NCBI GenBank assembly: GCA_946529195.1
Contig: CAMMZE010000107.1
Coordinates: 1 to 5,173 of the forward strand
DNA length: 5,173 nt
Origin: an uncultured Lachnospiraceae bacterium
GTDB lineage: Bacteria; Bacillota_A; Clostridia; Lachnospirales; Lachnospiraceae
Direction: 5' to 3'
Position numbers and translations under genes: made by a program
The notes under the pieces: generated by a model
Seen by the model: the letters and a program-made list of their open reading frames with translations, nothing else
Databases searched by the model: none
What the model was told of the DNA's origin: nothing
Shown: positions 1-5,173 of the stretch, one piece after another
Layout of the letters: each line of letters opens with the position of its first letter
How positions within the stretch are numbered: the stretch's first letter is position 1

Positions 1-950
1 AGACCTGCTGCCCGCATCTGGATCGACAGTCTGTGAGAGAATGTCGTTTTGCCGGAGGAAGAAGGTCCCGCAATCAGGATCAGTCTTTTATTTTCAGAGG
101 CAATCCGCTCCGCGATCATGCCGATCTGCTTCTCCATGAGTGCTTCCTGGGTCAGAACCAGATCATTGAAATGTCCTTTTGCAATCTGCCTGTTCAGATC
201 TGCCACAGTGCGCACATTCATGAGTTCTCCCCAGCTCGTTGACTGATGCAGAACAGAAAAGAGAATTTCCGGCGGATCAAAAGGAGCCAGTTTCTCCGGA
301 TTCTTGATGGAAGGAAGCTGAAGAACAAAACCATCCTTGTAGAGGTAAAGGTCAAAATATCTGATATAGGAAGTATCCGGTGCCATATATCCGTAATAAT
401 AATCCACGGTCTCTCCCAGAACATAATAATTGATAATGGAATCGATCCTGTACTGGAATAATTCCGTCTTATCATGCATCTTATACTCCCGGTAAAGTTC
501 AATGGCTTCATACTTTGGCGCTCTCTTTTTCAGGATGGGCAGCTTATCTTCTACAATCTGCTTCATCTGCTTTTTCACAGATTTCAGAAGGGAAGCGGTC
601 AGTTTCTCTTCCGCCTGCAAGGTGCAGAAAAGTCCATCGGCAAGAGAGTATTCTACGTCCAGTTTCTGAATCCGTTCTCTTCCGATCACATCTTCAAAAG
701 CCTTATACATGATCATGCAGGCTGTTCTCTGGTAGACCTGATTGCCGTCCTTTTCCCCTGTTGTCACAAAGTCCAGCGTGCAGTCCTTTTCGCAGGTATG
801 GGCCAGCTCCCGCAGTCTCCCATTTACCCTTGCCAGAATGATATCATACGGAAACTGATCCTTAAAATCTCTGGAAATATTCAGATAGGTCTGTCCGGCC
901 ATATAAGAATAATCCTGTCCTCTGTAAGAAACATTTACTCTGTTTGACAT
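1..950 (-). CDS. Nucleoside kinase with ThrRS-like N-terminal half (uridine kinase family), 3' part cut off
   Basis: This gene probably phosphorylates a nucleoside such as uridine with ATP or GTP, in cytosolic nucleotide salvage. The window shows 316 codons. Residues about 3-63 resemble a TGS domain, and about 70-215 resemble the second additional (SAD) domain of threonyl-tRNA synthetase, including the segment DYYYGYMAPDTSYIRYFDL. A P-loop (Walker A) GPSSSGKTT follows at residues 295-303 and opens the phosphoribulokinase/uridine kinase domain, most of which lies beyond the left edge. Family members run to about 550 residues, so roughly 230 are missing; this is a window cut, not a mutation. 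Two ATG codons are in tandem. The second (948-950) is chosen because it lies 6 nt from AGGAGG, whereas the first lies only 3 nt away. The gene follows the Nif3 gene by 18 nt and is probably cotranscribed. The architecture is known in Firmicutes and Bacteroidetes; the exact substrate is unknown. Confidence is high for the family and moderate for the substrate. Confidence 0.9.
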   Translation of the reverse strand, partial: MSNRVNVSYRGQDYSYMAGQTYLNISRDFKDQFPYDIILARVNGRLRELAHTCEKDCTLDFVTTGEKDGNQVYQRTACMIMYKAFEDVIGRERIQKLDVEYSLADGLFCTLQAEEKLTASLLKSVKKQMKQIVEDKLPILKKRAPKYEAIELYREYKMHDKTELFQYRIDSIINYYVLGETVDYYYGYMAPDTSYIRYFDLYLYKDGFVLQLPSIKNPEKLAPFDPPEILFSVLHQSTSWGELMNVRTVADLNRQIAKGHFNDLVLTQEALMEKQIGMIAERIASENKRLILIAGPSSSGKTTFSHRLSIQMRAAG

Positions 951-956
951 CATAAG

Positions 957-962
957 CCTCCT
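957..962 (-). promoter_or_regulatory. Ribosome binding site AGGAGG of the nucleoside kinase; decides between two tandem ATGs
   Basis: On the minus strand AGGAGG is followed by CTT and then ATGATG. The spacing is 3 nt to the first ATG (951-953) and 6 nt to the second (948-950), which favours the second. The site lies in the 18-nt gap after the Nif3 stop codon, so the kinase can initiate on its own within the operon. Confidence 0.8.
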
Positions 963-968
963 CTCTGC

Positions 969-1751
969 TCAGACTACTTGAAATGGTGAATGATTGCTGT
1001 CTTTGATCACGGAGATTTCCGGATGATGCTGCGCCATCCACTCTGCCATATACTCCACATAAATATGTTCCAGGCCATGATGTCCTGCATCAATTACAGC
1101 AAGGCCTTTTTCTACACTGTCAATTCCATCATGGTGGTCGATATCACCTGTAATCAGGACGTCACATCCGGCCTTAAGAGCAGCGCCTGCCATCCCTTTT
1201 CCGGAACCCGGACAAATGGCCGCCATTTCTATTTCCCTGTCGGGATTTCCGAAATAGCGGGCCTGGGGAAGGTCAAACGTCTCCCTGATCCTGCCGGCAA
1301 GCTCTTTCAGCGACACTTTTTCCCTGAGAGGGCCGACGGTCCCGATGCCAAGCATCTTTCCATCCGTTTCTGCAACCATCTCCAGAGGCATCAGCGCCTT
1401 CTGGCCGATTTTTTCTGCCACGATCTCTCCCATGACCGCACAGTCAAAGTTGGTATGCATGGCATAGAGGGCCATATGATTCTCTATGATGGTCAGAATC
1501 CTTCTGCCGATGAAATCCTCGTCTGTCACAGACTTCAGTGGCGAAAAAATCAGGGGATGATGGGTCAGGATCAGATCACATCCTTCCCGCGCCGCCAGTT
1601 CTACAGCCTCTCCGGTCGCATCCAGAGAAATATAAACCTTTCTGACTTCTGTTTCCGGGTGCCCGGCCAGAAGTCCGGAATTGTCCCAGGACATGGCTAG
1701 TTCGGGCGGGGCAAGTATTTCCAGTTCTTTTATGATTTCTCTGACTGTCAT
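969..1751 (-). CDS. Nif3-like dinuclear metal centre protein (DUF34, YqfO type)
   Basis: This is a 260-residue member of the NIF3/DUF34 family, soluble toroidal hexamers with a two-metal site in each subunit. The biochemical role is unsettled; the frequent label 'GTP cyclohydrolase I type 2 homolog' is not established. Metal-ligand motifs visible are THHPLIF (His64, His65), HTNFD (Asp103) and DAGHHGLEHIYVE (His224, Glu228). The start SWDNSGLLAG is also typical. At 260 residues it is the short form and lacks the PII/CutA-like inserted domain that makes B. subtilis YqfO about 370 residues. The ATG at 1749-1751 overlaps the trmK stop codon as ATGA, and AAAGGAG at 1761-1767 lies 9 nt upstream. 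A trmK-Nif3 pair is also found in B. subtilis (yqfN-yqfO), so a functional link is plausible but unproved. Nothing looks broken. Confidence 0.93.
   Translation of the reverse strand: MTVREIIKELEILAPPELAMSWDNSGLLAGHPETEVRKVYISLDATGEAVELAAREGCDLILTHHPLIFSPLKSVTDEDFIGRRILTIIENHMALYAMHTNFDCAVMGEIVAEKIGQKALMPLEMVAETDGKMLGIGTVGPLREKVSLKELAGRIRETFDLPQARYFGNPDREIEMAAICPGSGKGMAGAALKAGCDVLITGDIDHHDGIDSVEKGLAVIDAGHHGLEHIYVEYMAEWMAQHHPEISVIKDSNHSPFQVV
1748..1751 (-). other. ATGA stop/start overlap between trmK and the Nif3 gene
   Basis: The trmK stop codon TGA (1748-1750) and the Nif3 start ATG (1749-1751) share bases as ATGA. This arrangement usually means translational coupling. The downstream gene also has its own Shine-Dalgarno sequence AAAGGAG (1761-1767) inside the trmK coding sequence. 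Confidence 0.9.
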
Positions 1752-2455
1752 GATCTCCTGCTCCTTTCCGCTCTTTCAAGCGCCTTTTCCGCCGCGGCAA
1801 TGCTAAGTTCAAGTTCCTCTCTTCTGACGCGGCATTTCTCCGAATCCTGTCCGGATAAGTGATCCCGTATTTCTTTTTGTTTTCTAACCGTATCCTGAAG
1901 GAATCTGATCAGTACCGGATGGCCGCTTTCTATCAGCAGCCTGCCGTAGAGATCATCCTCAGCAGAATACTCCTGATCTTTTCCGTGCACGGCTCTGATC
2001 ACCGTATAATACTTGCCTTCATCTATGGTCATATCTTCTTTTTCTATACAAAAACCTGATTCATGCAGATATCTGCGGACAAGGTCGATATCCGACTGGG
2101 GCTGCAGGATCAGTGCCTTCGCCGCTGCCGGGATCTGCGGACTGTCTTTCAGAATCCTGATCATCAGAAGACCGCCCATTCCGGAGATGATGATCTGATC
2201 TGCCTCCCCGGGCCGGAGCACCACAAGCCCGTCTCCCAGGCGAAGTTCGATCTTTTCTTCCAGTCCTTTTTCCTGAATATGGTCTCTGGCCCTGGCCAAA
2301 GGTCCCTTTCGAACGTCAGCCGCAATCACATGGTCTGCAATCCCCTGCAGGGCAAGATAGATCGGAATATATCCGTGGTCTGTCCCGATATCTGCTGTGC
2401 AGGCAGAGGGTGCTGCCATATCCGCAATCATCTGCATCCTTTTAGACAGCTGCAT
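1748..2455 (-). CDS. trmK: tRNA (adenine(22)-N1)-methyltransferase TrmK
   Basis: TrmK uses S-adenosylmethionine to methylate N1 of adenine 22 in the D-loop region of certain tRNAs, in the cytosol. With the ATG at 2453-2455 the protein has 235 residues, matching B. subtilis TrmK (YqfN). The N-terminus LSKRMQMIADM leads into the SAM-binding motif ADIGTDHGYIPI (residues 21-32). The acidic end of the next strand is AADV (45-48), GDG is at 74-76, and the catalytic-face motif IISGMGG is at 89-95. LQPQSDIDLVRRYL (117-130) matches the family's LQP segment. Residues about 180-232 are charged and helical, the expected C-terminal coiled coil. An ATG 57 nt further upstream is in frame, but that extension lies inside the sigma gene and has no family similarity, so it is rejected. 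The start is 1 nt after the sigma stop codon; GAGGTG in the last sigma codons serves as ribosome binding site. Confidence 0.93.
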   Translation of the reverse strand: MQLSKRMQMIADMAAPSACTADIGTDHGYIPIYLALQGIADHVIAADVRKGPLARARDHIQEKGLEEKIELRLGDGLVVLRPGEADQIIISGMGGLLMIRILKDSPQIPAAAKALILQPQSDIDLVRRYLHESGFCIEKEDMTIDEGKYYTVIRAVHGKDQEYSAEDDLYGRLLIESGHPVLIRFLQDTVRKQKEIRDHLSGQDSEKCRVRREELELSIAAAEKALERAERSRRS

Positions 2456-2456
2456 C

Positions 2457-3509
2457 TTACACCTCGAAAAAGTCCGTATCCAGACCGGCTGCGCGCATCT
2501 GCTCCAGAGCATGGCTGATGCACTGTTTCACTGCCTCTTCCGTGATTCCGTACTGCATGGCGATATCATTTGCTCTTCTGGGAGTTGTTCCGTCCAGACC
2601 ATAATAGGCGATGAAGCATTCCTGCTCCAGAACCGGCAGTCCGGAAACCGACTTCAGGATCTGTTCAGTCAGCAGATATTCTTCCGGCTGCCCATCCTCT
2701 CCCTCATCTGCCTGGTCAAAATTCTCCGGGAAATCTGTATAGACAGCTGTTCCCTGGGGCAGTGCTTCTTGCAGCTCGCGAAGGCGGGCTGCGGAGATCC
2801 CGATCTCTTTGGCGATTTCCTCTTCGGAAGGCTCTCTTTCCAGAAAGGCCCCAAGTTTCTGGTAGGCGCTGCGCGCTTTATTGAGCTTATCCATCAGTTC
2901 TGCGGAAACGCTGTCATTCATGTCATTCTCTCTGATATAAGCTGCCAGCTTTCCTCTGATCTGCTGCTGAGCTGATTCCCGGAAAGAAATTGTCTGTTCC
3001 GGATTGTATGCCCGGATTTCCTGCATCAGATAAACAACTGCCTCCGGGACAAGATCAGCGCGCAGGCTTTCATCGGATACCTGCAGCTGACCGCACAAGT
3101 CCAGAAGCATCTGCATATAAACGCCCAACAGGATTTCAGAGGCATTTTCATCACCGCGGCCGGCAAGTGCCAGGAGCCGTTTTTCTTCTGCCTCATCGGG
3201 CTTTAAGGCGTTCTCTGCCATCTCCAGATAAGGCTGCATCCATGTCTGCTCATCCAGGGATGGCTGCATTTCAGGCTGGACCGCACTGCGCCCGGTCTCT
3301 TCCTGATCTGCCCTTTTTTTCAGTTCTTCATAATCTGTTATATCGATTCCCATACTGATCAGATAATTGCTGATCAGCAAAAGCTGCCGCGCGGAAAGCG
3401 CTGTTCCCGGGAAACGGGCCGCAAGCTCCGCGGTGCTGAATGAGCGGCCTTCCTTATCTTCCGTTACCGCTTTTAATTCTTCTATAAATTGTGTCAGGTC
3501 CTGTTCCAT
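2457..3509 (-). CDS. Divergent sigma-70 family protein at the rpoD/sigA locus, promoter-recognition residues degenerate
   Basis: This 350-residue protein sits between dnaG and trmK, where Clostridia and Bacilli normally encode the primary sigma factor. Residues 4-62 resemble region 1.1, including MGIDITDYEE after a helix pair (primary sigma: MGIDV-D). Residues 90-145 are a weak region 1.2/2.1, and 152-192 align without gaps to 2.2-2.4. Residues 200-250 are a good region 3 (LNKAR, LEREPSEEEIAKEIGIS). Residues 283-345 form region 4 with YYGLDG and a helix-turn-helix. Key residues are changed: E. coli RpoD Y430, W433, W434, Q437 and T440 correspond to S179, Q182, Q183, G186 and A189; R584 and R588 become E324 and K328. 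The sigma finger is replaced by an acidic stretch (about 252-280). The frame is intact. ATG 3507-3509 has AGGAG 6 nt upstream. It may be an alternative sigma, a core-binding regulator or a decaying paralogue. The symbol rpoD is withheld for this reason. Confidence 0.85.
   Translation of the reverse strand: MEQDLTQFIEELKAVTEDKEGRSFSTAELAARFPGTALSARQLLLISNYLISMGIDITDYEELKKRADQEETGRSAVQPEMQPSLDEQTWMQPYLEMAENALKPDEAEEKRLLALAGRGDENASEILLGVYMQMLLDLCGQLQVSDESLRADLVPEAVVYLMQEIRAYNPEQTISFRESAQQQIRGKLAAYIRENDMNDSVSAELMDKLNKARSAYQKLGAFLEREPSEEEIAKEIGISAARLRELQEALPQGTAVYTDFPENFDQADEGEDGQPEEYLLTEQILKSVSGLPVLEQECFIAYYGLDGTTPRRANDIAMQYGITEEAVKQCISHALEQMRAAGLDTDFFEV
2460..2465 (-). promoter_or_regulatory. 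Ribosome binding site of trmK, inside the last codons of the sigma gene
   Basis: GAGGTG encodes the final Glu-Val of the sigma protein. The GAGG core lies 6 nt from the trmK ATG at 2453-2455. The stop TAA (2457-2459) sits between them, leaving one base between the two genes. This fixes the short TrmK start and points to coupled translation. Confidence 0.7.
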
Positions 3510-3515
3510 ATGATG

Positions 3516-3520
3516 CTCCT
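3516..3520 (-). promoter_or_regulatory. Ribosome binding site AGGAG of the sigma-like gene
   Basis: AGGAG lies 6 nt before the ATG at 3507-3509, within the 15-nt gap after the dnaG stop codon (3525-3527). It confirms the start that gives a region 1.1-like N-terminus. It also indicates that the divergent sigma gene keeps an ordinary, efficient initiation site. Confidence 0.8.
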
Positions 3521-3524
3521 GTGC

Positions 3525-5173
3525 CTATGCAGGCAATGTAAAGTTTTCCAGCTCTTTTTTCAGTTTTATGATCATCTGCATATCCTGGGCAGATTTGGCA
3601 TCCCGGATCAGTTTTTCCAGTTTGATCTGCTTGATTCTGATGATCGATTCTGTCAGACTTTTTTCGATTTCTTCCTCTGTCATTTCATCAGAGCTTTTCT
3701 CATGAAAGACAGCTGCTGCTTCTTTCTGTTCTTCTGCTTCTTCAAAGGAATCCAGTATTTTTGCCGGGGAAAAACCTGCAGGATCCGAGACAGACGCAAA
3801 CATCTTCTCCGCAATTTTCCTGCACATGGGATCATCAAAGTCTTCGGGGCTGAGTATGCCATTCACCCGTCTGATCAGCGAGCTGTCCTCAGACAGCAGG
3901 GTCAGGATCCTTCTCTCGGAAATCAGAAGGGAATTGACGCTGGGCGGGTAATGAACATTCTCCGGCTGGATGATACGGACGTCTTCCCTGGAATTGTAAT
4001 TTTCGATATCCCGCTCTGTCATTCTGGCACTCAGATTTCTGACCATATCCTGCAGGGATCTGGCCTCGATTCCGTATTCTCTGCTGATGGCCTCTATATA
4101 GACCTGGCGCTCTGCCTCTTCCGGAAATCTCAGCAGCATGACTGCGGTATGCCGGAGAAAAGATGCTCTCTCGTCCGGGTCATTCTGACGGTACTGTCCG
4201 TGCTTGACAGAGACTTCAAACATAAAACTGCTGAGTGCGTCATCGATTCTCTTCTGGAAAGCTTCTGTCCCCAGATTTGAGATGAATTCATCCGGATCTT
4301 TATGCGGCTTCATATTGATCACGCGTGACCGGATCTGTCCATGATTGAGAATCGAGATAGCGCGCATGGCAGCTTTCACACCTGCCTCATCACTGTCATA
4401 GGCCAGGCGGACTTCATTCACAAAACGTTTGATCAAGAGGGCATGCTTCGGCGTCATTGCCGTTCCCAGTGAAGCCACCGCATTGGTAAAGCCGGCCTGA
4501 TGCATGGCGATCACATCCATATAACCCTCACAGAGAATCAGATAGGGCTTTCTGGAAGATCTGGCATAATTGAGCCCGTACAGGTTGCTGCTTTTGTCAA
4601 ATAAAATGGTCTCGGGAGAGTTCAGATATTTGGGTTTTCCATCTCCCATTACCCTGCCGCCGAAGCCGATGACCTTATTGGACTGATTCATGATGGGAAA
4701 CATGACCCTGTTCCAGAATTTACAGGTAACGCCTCTCTTCTCATCATAGGTAAAGAGTCCGGATTCTTTGAGAAGATCATCCTTATAGCCTTTCTTCTTG
4801 AGATAGGCATATAAGGACCGGCTATTTTTCGGGGCGTAGCCAAGTCCGAAATGGGCAATGGTTTCCGCCGTCAGCCTTCTCTTCTGCAAGTAGGCCGCGG
4901 CCTGCTTTCCTTCTGCCCCATGGAGACAATAGACGAAAAATTTGGCCGCTTCCTTCTGGATCTCCAGAAGCTGCGTGCGCCTGCTGCGCTCCTTTTTCTC
5001 CTGGGCAGTCATCTCTTTCTCCGGCAGGATTATGCCTGCGCGGTCTGCCAGCGTCCTGATGGCTTCCGGGAAGGTCTGATTCTCATAGTTCATCAGAAAA
5101 GTATATATATTGCCCCCTTCACCGCAGCCAAAACAGTAATACATCTGTTTATCAGCGCTGACATGAAAAGAAG
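3525..5173 (-). CDS. dnaG: DNA primase DnaG, N-terminus cut off by the window edge
   Basis: DnaG synthesises RNA primers for lagging-strand replication and docks on the replicative helicase. The window holds 548 residues and the stop codon. The reading frame stays open to the right edge (SFHVSADKQ precedes MYYCFGCG), so the methionine at 5142-5144 is internal and about 50 residues are missing, including the CPFH half of the CHC2 zinc finger. Visible residues 13 and 16 are the second Cys pair (YYCFGCGEGG). The RNA polymerase core follows (FGGRVMGDGKPKYLNSPET, LFDKSSNLYGLNYAR). The Toprim catalytic motifs are EGYMD (Glu at 4527-4529), DSDEAG (4380-4397) and DPDEF (from 4298). The C-terminal helicase-binding region begins near SLLISERRILTLL and ends in charged helices. 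Expected full length of about 600 matches the family. It heads the visible part of the operon, 15 nt before the sigma-like gene. Nothing looks unusual. Confidence 0.96.
   Translation of the reverse strand, partial: SFHVSADKQMYYCFGCGEGGNIYTFLMNYENQTFPEAIRTLADRAGIILPEKEMTAQEKKERSRRTQLLEIQKEAAKFFVYCLHGAEGKQAAAYLQKRRLTAETIAHFGLGYAPKNSRSLYAYLKKKGYKDDLLKESGLFTYDEKRGVTCKFWNRVMFPIMNQSNKVIGFGGRVMGDGKPKYLNSPETILFDKSSNLYGLNYARSSRKPYLILCEGYMDVIAMHQAGFTNAVASLGTAMTPKHALLIKRFVNEVRLAYDSDEAGVKAAMRAISILNHGQIRSRVINMKPHKDPDEFISNLGTEAFQKRIDDALSSFMFEVSVKHGQYRQNDPDERASFLRHTAVMLLRFPEEAERQVYIEAISREYGIEARSLQDMVRNLSARMTERDIENYNSREDVRIIQPENVHYPPSVNSLLISERRILTLLSEDSSLIRRVNGILSPEDFDDPMCRKIAEKMFASVSDPAGFSPAKILDSFEEAEEQKEAAAVFHEKSSDEMTEEEIEKSLTESIIRIKQIKLEKLIRDAKSAQDMQMIIKLKKELENFTLPA

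Noticed and set aside
218..511. 97-codon minus-strand frame overlapping the nucleoside kinase
   Set aside because: It is out of frame with the continuous kinase reading frame from 950 to the window edge, which contains the P-loop.
474..947. 157-codon plus-strand open frame opposite the nucleoside kinase
   Set aside because: The minus-strand frame here encodes clear TGS/SAD-like sequence; the plus frame is a shadow.
990..1700. 236-codon plus-strand open frame opposite the Nif3 gene
   Set aside because: It mirrors a well-conserved gene, has no family similarity that I recognise, and its composition is typical of reverse-complement reading.
2456..2512. 19-codon N-terminal extension of TrmK to an upstream ATG
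   Set aside because: It lies inside the sigma coding sequence, has no TrmK similarity, and the internal ATG at 2453-2455 has a Shine-Dalgarno sequence and gives the family length.
2397..2975. 192-codon plus-strand open frame opposite the sigma gene C-terminus
   Set aside because: It is antisense to the region 3/4 coding sequence and shows no recognisable domain; its Cys/Leu-rich character fits a shadow frame.
4204..4232. Plus-strand TTGACA (4204-4209) as an antisense promoter
   Set aside because: No acceptable -10 element occurs at proper spacing and no plus-strand gene follows.
3489..4280. 263-codon plus-strand open frame opposite dnaG and the sigma start
   Set aside because: It is antisense to conserved DnaG coding sequence, is rich in Phe/Cys/His as expected of a shadow frame, and shows no recognisable domain.
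4572..4600. Minus-strand TTGACA (4595-4600) inside dnaG as a promoter for the sigma gene
   Set aside because: No TATAAT-like hexamer lies 16-18 nt downstream; the bases there are GC-rich.
5142..5144. ATG as the start of dnaG
   Set aside because: The frame continues upstream as SFHVSADKQ, matching the DnaG zinc-finger region; the true start is outside the window.

Overview
The window suggests a low-to-mid GC Firmicute, most likely Clostridia and probably a Lachnospiraceae-like gut anaerobe. This rests on the order dnaG, rpoD-type sigma factor, trmK, Nif3 family and ThrRS-like nucleoside kinase, on strong AGGAGG-type ribosome binding sites, and on roughly balanced base composition. The taxonomy is an inference from gene order and protein style, not from a marker search.

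All genes lie on the minus strand, so transcription runs from the right edge to the left. From right to left they are: dnaG (DNA primase, missing its N-terminus at the right edge), a sigma-70 family protein in the usual rpoD/sigA position, trmK (tRNA adenine-22 N1-methyltransferase), a Nif3/DUF34 dinuclear-metal protein, and a nucleoside (uridine kinase-type) kinase cut by the left edge. Gaps are about 15 nt, 1 nt, a 4-nt ATGA overlap and 18 nt. There is no room for internal terminators, and no stretch longer than about 20 bases lacks a gene. The layout looks like one polycistronic 'macromolecular synthesis' operon joining replication priming, transcription initiation, tRNA modification and nucleotide salvage.

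The point most worth attention is the sigma gene. It keeps the overall plan of a primary sigma factor: a region 1.1-like N-terminus, a degenerate 1.2/2, a good region 3 and a region 4 fold. However, most residues that recognise and melt promoters are gone. The Tyr/Thr/Trp-Trp/Gln melting and -10 set has become Ser/Gln/Gln-Gln/Gly. The region 4.2 recognition helix has lost its arginines, and the sigma finger is replaced by an acidic stretch. The frame is intact. I read it as a degenerate or repurposed RpoD orthologue or paralogue still sitting at the ancestral locus, which implies that a canonical housekeeping sigma is encoded elsewhere.

A second, smaller point is that the nucleoside kinase carries a threonyl-tRNA-synthetase-like N-terminal half in which all four metal/editing residues are substituted. 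The remaining genes look ordinary.
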